Below, piece by piece: positions 21,655-32,752 of a stretch of 64,000 bases of DNA (the first letter of the stretch is position 1; every line of letters begins with the position of its first letter). The DNA comes from Eunapius fragilis (lineage: Eukaryota; Porifera; Demospongiae; Spongillida; Spongillidae). The stretch spans positions 3,375,615-3,439,614 of the forward strand of contig OY811983.1 of assembly GCA_963681505.1 (NCBI GenBank). The letters are read 5' to 3'. The notes beneath the pieces are model-generated. The model was not told where the DNA came from, searched no databases, and worked only from the letters and a program-made list of their open reading frames with translations. The position numbers and the translations under genes are program-made.

Positions 21655-23189
21655 CGCCGCATCAGGGTGAGGGTACATGTCTGGATGATGCATGCACCAG
21701 GCCAGTATTATCTATCTCTTTAATATTATAAGTCCTCATACCACTGCATCCATTCTTTTTCTCATACACACTTCAGTGACCGCATTACTAGCTTTGCTAT
21801 ACCTTACAGGTACATGCATTTAATTTAAATATATAGGTAGCTATGCATCGCGGAAACTGATTCTTCTTCAGTTCAATGAACCACAAATACTTCCGTGATA
21901 CACACTGCGGTTAACCACATGCATGCATTTACTAATAACATGTTTATAGGAAGCGGTGGAGTAGTTGAACCATCTACTGCATGTAGTGACATGGAAGGTG
22001 GTGCATCAGTATATTGTCCATGTTTAATTTGTTGTCTTCTATTCCAGACAGCCAAAATTTGCACGTCAGTAGATGGCTTCATTAACCCTTGAAGTGCGGA
22101 AGGCCCCTTTTGTGCCCATGCAATAACTTTGCCACTCAGAGCTGAACACTTACGTTGGTAAAGATTACAGATACATGGCCTGCCAGCCGGCGGGCTAGAT
22201 AAATTAGTTCACATCCGTCTGTTGTTTTTCTTTGGGAACTGTGTGCGGTGTACCCCGCATGCAGGGCTTCAATGGAAGCTATACGAAAGTTATTTCTCTA
22301 TTCTCAGTACATGTACTCATATGCTTCCATTGAAGCCCCCAAAGAAAAACCACAGACGAATGTGTACTAATTTATCTAGCTCTCCAGCTGGCAGGCCATG
22401 CATCAATCTGTAATCTTTACCAAGTTGAACGTATTACTCGTATATATGTAAATTCAGCTCTGAGTGGCTGCTGGAAATGATGAAACCAGGCGGTAGCCTC
22501 GCAACTGCATGTGTGAGACTATGTAACATCAAAGTTGTTGCATGGGCACATAAAGGACCTTAGCCTCGTAGAGCGAACCTGATTCAGAAATGAGATCATG
22601 CAGAAGGAAGTACGTGTGGTTCTTTTTATTAGAGTACCAATTCTCTTGTGCTAACTGTTACAACATGGCCCATCAGTTGGTGAATAGACACAACCGGCCA
22701 TGCTGTTTAAGGAGGTAATAGTGTTGAGTGTTCCATTAAAGGATTTGAACACCAACCAAATCAGGACGTACGGTAGTAGGTCCTATGTAGGATTGGCTCC
22801 GTAGGCGTGGTTTTCGATCGAGCGTATAAATAGGTCCGTACATTAAACCTAAATCTCATCTAAATAGGCATCATCTGCACCATCGGCTATTTACATCCTC
22901 TCCTGATAGAGGTTGAACGTAGGCAAGATTCTATTCCCTCAAAATGACAATTAAAGTAGGCTTGCAGTAGTGATAGTGACAGGTGATTGGAATACGTGGC
23001 AGAATGTTCATCGTTATAGTATTAATTTGTTAGTAGTCGAGTACATTACAGTTAATCGATTTACTCAGCACTCGGGCACTAATTAAGACCTATACTATAC
23101 TTCCGGTCTTCACCTGCCCTGGCTGCCCATGATATAAAAGCAACCCTCAATTTCTAGAAGATATATCGCCGATTAAAGATGATGAACCG
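21655..23189. repeat. large inverted repeat, right arm (unit 1)
   Basis: Reverse complement of 16655-18431 plus 19231-19290, without the Helitron-like insertion and with an internal deletion near 22945. The outer end reproduces the aerolysin-gene promoter and GATTAAAGATGATGAACCG, then homology ends and no aerolysin coding body follows on the plus strand. Confidence 0.8.
23133..23140 (+). promoter_or_regulatory. orphan aerolysin-type promoter (TATA box), unit 1
   Basis: TATAAAAG plus 5' leader and two start codons, mirroring the aerolysin-like gene promoter but pointing right. After MMNR the reading frame diverges into unrelated sequence. This is the remnant of a head-to-head second gene or the breakpoint of an inversion duplication. 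Confidence 0.5.
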
Positions 23190-23974
23190 TTGTTGGTGTT
23201 GGTACTAATGAGAGTATTTAATGCTTCAGAAAACTCTCAGCAGTTGTATGTGCCCCTGTTCTTGTCACCAAGAAGCGGCCACGCACTCTGCAGTGCTCAA
23301 TACCCTTCGTTGCGTGTGCCTCCATTCGTTTAAATCTACGCAAATTGATTCATAAAATAATTAATACTATTGCCCTGATCAACGGTCAAAAAAAGATGCT
23401 ACTTCTGGTATGCTATTTATGTGTTCTTCAATCTGTGCTGATGACTATTTTAATTGCTTACCAATTTCCTTTGGTTGGTTCCAGCAGCAGAAGCGCTGAA
23501 GTGGGTCTGGCTCATAGGTCGATCTTTTTTGTTCTGTGGATCCTAGATTTTGGAGAACCAATCAAATTGCAGCCCGTAGTGACGTCACGGTGCTACGAGT
23601 GTAATTGCATTCCATAGCTAGTTCGAGGAGCCTTCTCCTCGAGGGTGACAGTTTTTAAGGCTTTACTACCTCAGCTCGGGTCTGAGCAAATAAGCCTTCA
23701 TCGTGGGCAGGAGCGTTACAAGGACAAGGACGCGCCCGCGACTGTGCATGGCTAGAAATTCGATGAGAACGGGATAGGCGAGGGGAAGCCAGGCCGCCTG
23801 CCCCTATCATCCCGACGTCCCTTTCTATCTTTTGGAGCAGCTGCTTCCTGCGTGCTTTCTGGAACTAGATTGTTTATGGTATACTGTTTCTCATGCCAGT
23901 CATAAAAGGACATGTGCCTGTTGGGGGCTTCCTAATTCTTACTAGGTGCGCGGTGGCACGCACGTTCTCTCTTT
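23190..23974. other. spacer between inverted repeat and hAT element
   Basis: No gene recognised. Contains a segment around 23495-23560 that is roughly inverted relative to 28060-28120 (TGGGTCTGGCTCATAGGTCG), part of another dispersed repeat. Confidence 0.4.
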
Positions 23975-26428
23975 GTTTTGAGCGGTGTTGCCGCGGTTGA
24001 CCGATTGGAGGAAGTCACGGACGGCCAGTTGACCGGAATAGGCCTCTGGCGGTCACGGTTCACGGCTAGTGATAGCCGTGACCAGTCCATACGGTCACGA
24101 TCACGGGCAGGCGCGCCGTTTGAAACTTATCCGGCACGGTCACGGTCAGTTTTGGACCGTCAATAACCGCCAGTTCATACTTAGCGGTCACGGCAGACGG
24201 TCTTAGTCGGTCAAAGTCAAACTTGCATGCGTGTATTACTGTACTGGCACCGTATATAACTCCACATGCACTGCATGCTGGTTGCAATTTACACATCGGT
24301 ATGTGTATAGATGCGGCTTTATACTAATACCTCTAGATGATACCTAATGCAGCAATGATTCAACGGATAAATACAAAGAATGAATATATATGGACATAAT
24401 GGAAACTGCCTGAAGAGAATTAAGGAGGCGAGGATGGAACTGAACTAGGTACTGAAGTTCTTGTTGCAACGTAAAAGCAAAACCTTTCTAGCCTGTCTGC
24501 AACAATTCACCGCCTCTTTCTGTCAAGGATTAGCTTCAATTGTGAAAAGACAAGTTCAGAAGGTACACTTTATGATGACTTTAGTGCCACCTTTACTATA
24601 TTAGTTTCTCTCATTAAATGCTCCACTAGTCCATGCATGACATTATTTACACGCCAATTGGTGGATTCTGCCGTTAGGCATGCATTCCTTCAGATCTCTG
24701 CAGTAAGTGGAGGAACGATGTTTTCACCGGAGCAGCCTTAGTCTGGGGACCAGACCTATAATAAATTGTCTGGTCCCCAGGCACACATACCGGTAACTGC
24801 ATAAAGTATTTGACATACAACTTGTGTTTATCCGTCAAGTGTTTCCTCATCTTTGAAGTAGAACCATCAACTCTGGATATCCATGACATGCAATAATTTT
24901 CTCTTGTTCACAGAGAGCGCACAAACTCCATTCGTTGAGCTGTGCGCCCCCTCCCTCGGAGCCAACATGAAGTGTTTCCGCAACTTTGTGTTAAGAAAAT
25001 TTTGACCGGATGGATGGTAAGCACTTTTCACACAGCTACCTGGTGGTTTATCCAATTTCTGCTTTTCATATAATTAGAATCCGGTACAGCTATCGCTTAC
25101 GTCATGGGTTCGCAGCGGTAGCTATAATTGACCGTCAGCGACCGGATAATATTTTTTTACGGTCAGCCGTCCATACTCTGACCAGAGATCATATATAGAG
25201 GGATTGGAAACGAGTCACGTGCGCCATACATAGAATAGGCATAGCATGCGAACCATCCGACCTCGTGTTAATCACACCGTTACGCGGGTGAAGAAAAGTG
25301 AGCTAAAAGCACCAAAACCACTAAATCCATTCGAGAAGGTACGGTTTAGTTTTTTGAATCTAGCTCCTACATGTATTGACTACCTGTTTAATCATTTTTG
25401 TGGTCTACGAGTCCTCGTCTGGCGAGTTATAAAGGTTTTTGTCAAATAAATTGTTAATTTGGTAGGACAATTTTTTGGCCGACAGTATCTGCTCAGCTAC
25501 AGCGCGTTTTGTAACAAAACGCGGTGTGTATGATGGAATAAGCACGAAAAGTGGCGTAGGGGGGGTTTTATGTGTGTGGACTTTACAGAATCGCTACTGC
25601 GCGTTATTGGATACGCTAACTTTGGCCTACAGTTTCGTCGGCGTTGTATTGGCTACGAGCGTGTAACCTGCTTTGTCGTGTTGCTTGAAGATTGGAAAGT
25701 GGCGTGGCCGTAAGTTTTTCGACTAAAAACATGCGCTTTATAACATATTCCTTTTCAAAGGTGATGGAAAAATCAAAATTTCAGTTGGCGCAACATCGAA
25801 AGTATGTAAAGTGCCTGCAGCGGGAGGCTGAGGGACGCCCGTACACGCCAAGTGTACGTATTCCTAACCAGAACATGGTTGTTTAATGTATCCCCCGGCC
25901 TTTGTATCTCTGGATCTCAGTACAGAACTCAGTGTTCAATCCCTTAAGTTTTTTCCTCGCGTAGGATCCGCAGCTCTTGGTACGCACAGTTTCGCCGATT
26001 TGTATCACATCTGCGTTCTGCTGGACAATAACGCGTTCAGCCAGAGTAAGGTTGTTGTCCCGGGCAGATGTCCAGCTCCTGTCAGTCTTCAGGATGTATT
26101 TTATTTTTTTTTGTGCAGCACCTTAAATTTAATGAACTGTGATTTGTGAGTTTGGTCTATATATAATCTCTGCGTTTGTGTGTCTTTTATTGCCATTGGA
26201 CATAGTCCAAAGAACAAAGTTGACTTGTGCTGACAGCACGGTATTGTAAGGATTCAGGTGCGGATGGCAGCTGTTACCTAGTGTTAATTGGGCTCGTTTC
26301 CAATCCCTCTATATATAATCTCTGCTCTGACGGCCAGGCACATTGACGACCCGCGGCCGATGACGGTCAGCACAAATTTTGGCGGCTGCCGGACGGCCAA
26401 GGCTGGCCGCGGCAACACTGGTTTTGAG
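23975..26428 (-). mobile_element. hAT transposon relic with nested insertion (unit 1)
   Basis: Ends are CGGTGTTGCCGCGG at 23983 and, inverted, CAGTGTTGCCGCGG at 26420, matching typical hAT termini. The 8-bp direct repeat GTTTTGAG flanks both sides (23975-23982 and 26421-26428), the hAT hallmark. Minus-strand fragments encode a decayed BED-type zinc finger (NGVCAL and STSKMRKHLTDKHK pieces, about 24800-24950) and a dimerisation-region fragment (VPSELVFSQ, about 24440-24580). Frames are broken. The GGTCACGG/CCGTGACC-rich subterminal region at 24040-24200 may hold transposase-binding repeats. Unit 2 carries it at 56428-57708 without the nested element. Confidence 0.8.
25176..26331 (+). mobile_element. 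CAGAGAT-family transposon nested in hAT relic
   Basis: Element 25183-26324, with 32-base terminal inverted repeats starting CAGAGATCATATATAGAGGG on the left. It is flanked by the 7-bp duplication CTCTGAC (25176-25182 and 26325-26331). Unit 2 has the empty site at about 57605. Plus-strand frames of 60-90 codons (for example 25246-25449 and 25692-25886) show no family I recognise. Confidence 0.8.
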
Positions 26429-26515
26429 CCCAATAATTAGTTATGACGACACGACAATTAGTATATGAGGACACAAAACGACACCCCATTTATGTGACGC
26501 GACACAAAGATTGCG

Positions 26516-28059
26516 TAACACTCCGAGGGGGGGGGCAAGGAATATTTCTTAAACACCCATCGTCAGATTTCTTAAAAGGGTACCCACCACCCTACGCCCC
26601 TTTCTCACCCACGCGTAACCACTGAAGAAACCACGTTACAATGAATACATAATGTCTTATCACAACATTAAGCATAGCCTGCAAGAACTCGGCTCCAAAA
26701 AAGAGAGGGATTGTCAACAGATGCAGCATCATCCTTCAACCTGGTGAGGTCTATCTTTAGCCTCTTCTCCTGCTCCTTTGCTGCATACTCTTTGCCCAGT
26801 ACTCCTAGGTACTCCTCTTTGTGGATGGCATACTTTGCAACCTCCTCCTCTGTCAATTTTTGACCTGGGTGCACTGAATGCATGTGGTCTAGGTAGTGGT
26901 AGCTCCGCACGTAGTGGCGTACAGTCCCTGCTGTGCCCAGACATATTTGACATGGAACAGGTCTGTTGGTGCATGGATTGGCATAGCTGTCCATCTTGAG
27001 CTCAGAGGTCATAAGCTGGAGAAAAATTTTTAAGCCTGGGGACTCCAGTTCTCCGGCAACGTATATACCTTTTGTGAAGGTGAAAATGGAGAGGCGACAG
27101 TCCTCACGGCTACTCTCATATCGCTTCTGCAGCTGTGCAAACGTCAGGTACGCATTGCTTGTGTGGGTAGCAGATAGGCCGGTCTTCCTTGCACGACTAA
27201 CCATAGCAAGTACGTATACCTTGATATTATATTTAAGAAGGGTGCAAGGACCACAAGAGGCATATCCATATGGTGCAAAGCGTTCACAGTCCAGAGCCCT
27301 CAGCCCAGATTGCTCAAAAGTGAAAGGAAGCTGCTGCTGCTGCAATCCGTGTGCTGCAAATGCCCAGTTTTGGACAAAGGGCGAAGGCACATCTGGCAAA
27401 TACCCCCGACAGAACGGCTTAGGCAACCTCTGGTTCGGCTCGCTACAGATTCCTCGCAAGCAACGGCAACCGATTCATTGCAAGCAACGGGTTCCTCAGC
27501 ATTTGCAGCGCTCGTGCACAGGAGCCGCTGCCTCTTTTCTGCAGGTGGCTGCGATTGCTGCATTTTCTGCAGGTCCATCTCTGCGGTCTTCCGTTCGCAT
27601 GAATCGGATTCATGATGCCGTTGTACGTTAACAATATGGTTGCTTTTTAAGCGCTTGCCACACCTATCACAATCCATAGTTAAACCAAATTCGTAACTAC
27701 CACGAGAGGGTTAAATGTTAAATCGTTCGCTGCCTATTTCACAAGTGTCTGGCGATGGTATGTGGGATCTCAGTGAAGTCCTTTAGGTGAGAGAAATAGA
27801 ATCATGCAACTCCCATGTAATTTCGAAGCGAAAGAAAAAAGATAAAAAAACACGAGAACTTTTCTTAAAATGTAATTTTTGCAGGGGGTACCACCCCCTA
27901 CGCCCCTTTTTAAAAACCATTATATCTTTTTTCTTTTAAGTCCGATTTTTATTTTGAAAGCAGATTCGTACTCCCCTCTTTAAACTCTACAATATTGGAC
28001 GATGGGGGGTCCGTAGTGTTTTTCTTGTCCCCCCCCCCCCCCCTCCCCTCGTAACACTC
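26516..28059 (-). mobile_element. unclassified transposon with G-rich ends, 8-bp target duplication
   Basis: The element 26524-28051 begins CGAGGGGGGGGG and ends CCCCTCCCCTCG. It is flanked by TAACACTC at 26516-26523 and 28052-28059. Unit 2 keeps the empty site (GCGTAACACTCTAGAAC near 57805). Subterminal inverted pieces (GGGTACCACC...CCTACGCCCCTTT) occur at 26580 and 27885. It contains a zinc-finger protein gene on the minus strand. The superfamily is unknown; 8-bp duplications occur in hAT, P and Zisupton/KDZ types. Confidence 0.75.
26668..27677 (-). CDS. zinc-finger protein of the unclassified transposon (frameshifted)
   Basis: The minus-strand frame starting at 27677 opens with MDCDRCGKRLKSNHIVNVQRH, a Cys2 plus His/Cys zinc finger (CDRC...HH...C). 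A second finger, CQMCLRPLSKTGHLQHTDC, is encoded near 27400. After this the reading continues in another frame (26668 to about 27370) with CERFAPYGYASCGPC, CQICLGTAGTVRHY and a Lys/Glu-rich C-terminus. A shift of one or two bases near 27330-27400 separates the parts, so the gene is either broken or joined by an unseen intron. No catalytic DDE signature is visible; it may be the DNA-binding protein of a non-autonomous element. Confidence 0.5.
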
Positions 28060-28493
28060 TAGAACAAAAAAGTTCGACCTATGAGCCAGACCCACTTTCA
28101 CGTAGCGATGATACGATGTAATCCATTCTGGGAATCTGGGTTTGGGTACGAGACTAGTTCTGATTTGCATAGCTCTGGAAACGGGCTGTGCAGAACTATA
28201 CAGGTTATAACTCAGCCCTAGTGCATTGATGGTTCGTGTATAGCTAATATGGTTGAGTATTTTGAAACACCTTGCATTTTCTCATTATGTCGTAAGACAT
28301 GTAAGATATGTGGCTCGCAAAGCAGATTTCGCTGTGATGCGCCTAGAATGGTGGTACATCCATGAATTACTGCATCGTTATTTACCCAGCCGCTAACAGC
28401 CGTGTGCCCTGCGCCCGATAAAACTAAAGCGACCGCCCCCATTAGGCATGATGTCATGTAGTACGCGCCTCTGTTATTGTAGTCATGACCACG

Positions 28494-28765
28494 TGTTGTG
28501 TTTCTCGTTAGAAAATACTCAGGATGTCCAAAGAATATAATATTGCAGGGAAATCACAGCGATACAAAGTAATATAGCTCATGTCAAAACTACAGTAGAG
28601 CACAGAGAGAATGCACACTGACGTCTATTCCTGTCTAAATCCCGAATCATACACACGGTGAAATGCTTAAATAGCCAATAGAAAGTTCTAGAACATGCAT
28701 GCCTAACACATGTATAATTAACACCTAAAAGCAAGCCAGGTCATGCCAGAGCATGCTCCTTAACA
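28494..28765 (-). repeat. 3' LTR of the Gypsy-type element
   Basis: 272 bases with TG...CA ends. Compared with the other LTR it lacks a few bases around CTAAATCTAAATCCCG and TATACAGTAG. Confidence 0.9.
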
Positions 28766-28813
28766 CCTCCCCCACTGGTCTTGAGGCTTGACCTCAGAGG
28801 CCATGTTCACTTT

Positions 28814-31093
28814 TTAATCCTGATTGACCTCCGTAGATTTTTTGGGTGAGAGTGTTGACTTGCTGAGGGCCTGTTTGAATGTTTGTACCATGCGCTCAGC
28901 TGCTCCGTTAGTGGCTGGATGGTATGGCGCCCCAGTAAGATGCACGATACCCCGCTCACGGCACCAAGTCTGAAATTCTTCGGATAGGAAAGATGTAGAA
29001 TTGTCTGTTACAATCGTGTGAGGGTATCCAAAGTGTGCAAAGTCCTGCTTTAGTAGGTCAGTAGTAGCTTTGCTTGAGGTAGATGTTGTGGGATGAATGC
29101 AAGGGTATTTCGAGTAGGCATCTGCCATAACTAACCAGTTACTGCCCACGAAATTGACAGCATGATCAACGTGGAGTCTGCTCCACGGCTTTTCAGGTAG
29201 CATCCAGGGATGGTTGGCAGGTTTGGCTACTTTGTTCTGGTGTTCCCCACATGTGCTGCGTTGCTGACACTGATCCATAATGTCCTTGTCAATTCCTGGC
29301 CAGTATACTGCTGTACGGGCTAACTGCTTCATTCTTTGGATGCCAAAATGCCCTAAATGAAGTAGCTGCAGTACTTGAGGCTGCAGGCTGGAAGGAATGA
29401 CTACCCTGGATCCATTTAGAAGGCAACCATGAGCTACAGAGAGTGACATGGAAATCTTTCTGAAGTTTTCCATAGAATAGTCCTTTGTTTGAATCTCTGG
29501 GACTCTCTCAGGCCATCCTTCTCTGGTACAACGAATCACATTTGAAATCACTGGGTCGTTTGCTGACTCCCTTGCTAGAACACCAGGGTCGGTGGGGTTA
29601 AGTTGCTGACCTATTGTGCGGATAGTACAGACCACATCTACATCTGCCTCATCCTCCTCCCCATCAAAACTGGTATCTGCTTCTGCTGGAAGGCGGCTAA
29701 GGGCATCTGCGTTCCCATGCTCTGATGTCATCCGATATTCAATGCTGTATTGATACTGGTTGAGCATCAGTGCCCATCGAGCCAATCTGTTAGCAGCTAA
29801 CACTGGGGTTGCTCTGTGTGGACCAAATAAAGCAATGAGAGGCTTATGGTCTGTCACCAAAATGAAGCTGCGACCATACAGAAACTGGTGGAACTTCTTT
29901 AATGCAAATATAATGGCTAGCGCTTCTTTTTGAATTTGGCTGTATCTGCATTGAGTCTCTGTAAGCGTCTTGGAGACGTTTGCAATCGGCTGTTCGCTGC
30001 CATCTGGGTATCGGTGAAAAAGGACTGCTCCAATACCAACCTCTGATGCATCACAAGAGATTCCGATTGGAACAGAAGATTGAAAATGAGCCAACATGGT
30101 ATCTGCACATAAGTTCTTCTTCAGCTCCCTAAAGGCTGCTTCTTCAGTAGAATCCCATTTCCACTTGGTGTCCTTCTTAGTGAGCTGATGCAATGGTGCT
30201 AACACTGTAGCTAGATTGGGCAAGAACTTGCTATAAAACTGTACTGAACCCAGAAAAGAACGAAGACTGCTGACGTTTGTAGGAGGAGGCATCTGTACCA
30301 GTGCATCAACCTTCGATTCTTTAGCAATCCCCTTTTGAGAGAGAGTATGGCCCAAGTACTCGATGGATTGTTCTGCAAACTGACATTTTTCCAAGCGGCA
30401 TCGGAGACCTTTGTCCTGTAGACGTTGCAGAAGGGCACGGAGGTTCTCCAGATGTTCTGAAGCATTCATACCACTAACCAGGATGTCGTCAAAGTAGGTG
30501 CATACTCCTTTGAGGTCTCCTGTCAGCTGATCCATGATTTCTTGGAAATAGCCTGGGGCAGAGCTAATGCCAAATGGAAGTCGAAGTTGGAGCAAAACCC
30601 CATGATGGGTACTCAGTGCAAGCCTCTTCTGGCTTTCTGGACCAAGCATTACCTGGTTGTAGGCATCTGCTAGATCTATCTTGGAGAAACCGTATCCACC
30701 GCTGAGTTTTCGCATCAAGTCTTCAGGAAGGGGAATTGGATAACGGTGAGTTTCCAACTGAGCATTGACAGCCACTGAATAATCACCACAAACTCGTAGC
30801 TTGCCATTAGTTTGACCTGGTAGAACCTTTTCATGAATCGGGACAACTGGAGTTCCATATGCATTGAATTGGGTTGGTTTCCAGATGCCCTTTGCAATAC
30901 CTGCATCGTAAGCTTGATTTAAGTCATCCAGAATAGCAAAAGGTACTGGACGAGGTTTACAGAAGGTGGGATTGGACTCTGCCTTGAATTTGATCTCCAA
31001 TTGAAAATCTGTCAAGCACCCCAGCTCAGGTTTGAAAAGTTCCGTGAATTCACCACACAGCTTACGGCAAGCTTGCTGCATGTAACTCCTCAT
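28814..31093 (-). CDS. pol: Gypsy-type pol: reverse transcriptase, RNase H, truncated integrase
   Basis: An open frame of 759 codons. The RT domain has the polymerase motif YFDD at residues 200-203 and LPFGISSAPGYFQ before it. RNase H follows (about 345-460) with CDASEVGIGAVL and TDHKPLIALF. Integrase has a zinc-binding-like HLGHFG start and catalytic DDE positions in LHVDHAVNF, VTDNSTSF and NGAAER. The frame stops about 20 residues after the last catalytic Glu, so the usual C-terminal part of integrase is missing; an internal deletion near the polypurine tract is likely. It overlaps the protease frame by a few bases in a different frame, as in elements using translational frameshifting. Confidence 0.9.
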   Translation of the reverse strand: MRSYMQQACRKLCGEFTELFKPELGCLTDFQLEIKFKAESNPTFCKPRPVPFAILDDLNQAYDAGIAKGIWKPTQFNAYGTPVVPIHEKVLPGQTNGKLRVCGDYSVAVNAQLETHRYPIPLPEDLMRKLSGGYGFSKIDLADAYNQVMLGPESQKRLALSTHHGVLLQLRLPFGISSAPGYFQEIMDQLTGDLKGVCTYFDDILVSGMNASEHLENLRALLQRLQDKGLRCRLEKCQFAEQSIEYLGHTLSQKGIAKESKVDALVQMPPPTNVSSLRSFLGSVQFYSKFLPNLATVLAPLHQLTKKDTKWKWDSTEEAAFRELKKNLCADTMLAHFQSSVPIGISCDASEVGIGAVLFHRYPDGSEQPIANVSKTLTETQCRYSQIQKEALAIIFALKKFHQFLYGRSFILVTDHKPLIALFGPHRATPVLAANRLARWALMLNQYQYSIEYRMTSEHGNADALSRLPAEADTSFDGEEDEADVDVVCTIRTIGQQLNPTDPGVLARESANDPVISNVIRCTREGWPERVPEIQTKDYSMENFRKISMSLSVAHGCLLNGSRVVIPSSLQPQVLQLLHLGHFGIQRMKQLARTAVYWPGIDKDIMDQCQQRSTCGEHQNKVAKPANHPWMLPEKPWSRLHVDHAVNFVGSNWLVMADAYSKYPCIHPTTSTSSKATTDLLKQDFAHFGYPHTIVTDNSTSFLSEEFQTWCRERGIVHLTGAPYHPATNGAAERMVQTFKQALSKSTLSPKKSTEVNQD

Positions 31094-31680
31094 CTGGCTT
31101 GGGTTCTTTTGTGTCAGTGATACTCTGAAGATTCTGAATTGTTCCTTTGCCTGGAGTCGAAGACACCCCTAGTAAAGCAGAAACGTTAACCCCAAGTTTA
31201 ACAATAGCATCACGACCAAGGAGATTGAGTTTTGGAACATCAGTGACAGTGAACGCTAATGTTACTGGTTCCTGGTCCTTTAGAAGAGAAGCTGAAGCTC
31301 TGAAGGTGCCAAGTACTGGGAGAGGTTCCACTTGATAGCGACTGGAGACTTGTGCGAGTGCAGGTTCTCCAAGTTTCTTCCAAAAGTCCTTGGAACAGAA
31401 GTTGTCGCCAGCTCCAGTATCAACTTCGAAAGTGAGTTGCTGGCCACTAACCCAGACTGACTGTTTCAGTTGCGGAATAGAGTTAATGCTTTTGACTGTT
31501 CTCAGTGCACGCCTAGAGATGATCTTGACAGACCCCCCATCCTCCTTTTTCTTCTTTAGGCATACTGATTGAAGGTGTCCCATCTTCTGACAGAAATGGC
31601 AGGTGCTTTTTATGTGAGGACAGTCCTTAGATAAGTGATCAGTCTTTCCACACCTCGGGCAAACTCCTTTGGCGAAATCC
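31062..31680 (-). CDS. Gypsy-type zinc knuckles and aspartic protease
   Basis: Encodes two CCHC knuckles (CPRCGKTDHLSKDC and CHFCQKMGHLQSVC) and then an aspartic protease with the catalytic FEVDTGAGDNF. The frame ends at 31062 inside the start of the RT frame. The upstream junction with gag at about 31680 is in another frame. Confidence 0.8.
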
Positions 31681-32429
31681 CTCCTTTTCTGATCCTTGCA
31701 TGCTCTTGAACTTCGGTTTCAACACAGAGTGTTCATCCGCCTGCTTCTTGAAATATTGAACTTTGTGAACGGAACCTGATTTGTTTCCATATACCGTCTC
31801 CTTGGTAACCTTGGAAGCGTCCTCGGTCTCCATTGCAATCGTTTTTGCCTTGGCGAAAGTTAAGTCACTGTCCTTGACCTTGAATAATGCTTTTAAGACA
31901 GCTTCATTGTTGATTGAACAAATAAAGCGAGTGCGCAGTGCTTCGTCAAGCGGATCCTTGATAGAAGCGAAATCGCACGTCACCGCGTCCTGTCGAATTC
32001 TAGCCGCGAGTTCTTGGACTGTTTCCCCCGGCTTCCGAAGCATATTCGACCAGAACTTGAAGCGCTCCCGAATAACGTAACAGGTTGGAGAAGTTGCGAA
32101 GCAAGATTGCTGAGCGTTTTGAACGTTACCGGCAGAAATTGATTTGTCAAAAAGACCTGTGCCTTCTTGTCGTCTGGTATTGAATGAGCCGCGACGAATG
32201 TCTGGAAGCGGGCCCAGTAATCCGTCCAGAGCTCTGACGTTGTGTCGAAAGAGACGAAACTAGGAAAAGACTTTGGAGTTGAATCTCCCCATTTAGCCGC
32301 TCCGCCGGTCAAAGTTGCAATAATAGCTTCCGTCTGTTTCGCGTGTGCCTGTATTTGTGCCTCTGTTTGTTCGCGCTGTATTCTCATTTGTTGCTGCAGC
32401 AGCTCCATGAGTTTTGCAGTCTCGCTCAT
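31639..32429 (-). pseudogene. gag: Gypsy-type gag, frameshifted
   Basis: The N-terminal frame (32429 to about 32080) starts MSETAKLMELLQQQMRIQRE and includes FVSFDTTSELWTDYWARFQT. The C-terminal frame (to 31639) contains LRKPGETVQELAARIRQDAV, the typical gag retroviral-type core. A frame change near 32080 and another near 31680 break the polyprotein. Confidence 0.7.
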
Positions 32430-32470
32430 CTTCGCTGATCCGGAATCCTGCCGACTACGCCAATTTATCC

Positions 32471-32752
32471 TGTTGTGTTTCTCGTTAGAAAATACTCAGG
32501 ATGTCCAAAGAATATAATATTGCAGGGAAATCACAGCGATACAAAGTAATACAGCCTATGTCAAAACTATATACAGTAGAGCACAAAGAGAATGCACACT
32601 GACGTCTATTCCTGTCTAAATCTAAATCCCGAATCATACACACGGTGAAATGCTTAAATAGCCAATAGAAAGTTCTAGAACATGCATGCCTAACACATGT
32701 ATAATTAACACCTAAAAGCAAGCCAGGTCATGCCAGAGCATGCTCCTTAACA
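32471..32752 (-). repeat. 5' LTR of the Gypsy-type element
   Basis: 282 bases, same termini as the left LTR; transcription on the minus strand would start here. Confidence 0.9.

Noticed and set aside
23978-24296. Open frames through the GGTCACGG-rich segment
   Set aside because: They follow the subterminal repeats of the hAT relic on both strands and lack protein features.
26996-27631. 211-codon plus-strand frame
   Set aside because: Lies opposite the zinc-finger transposon gene and has no family features.
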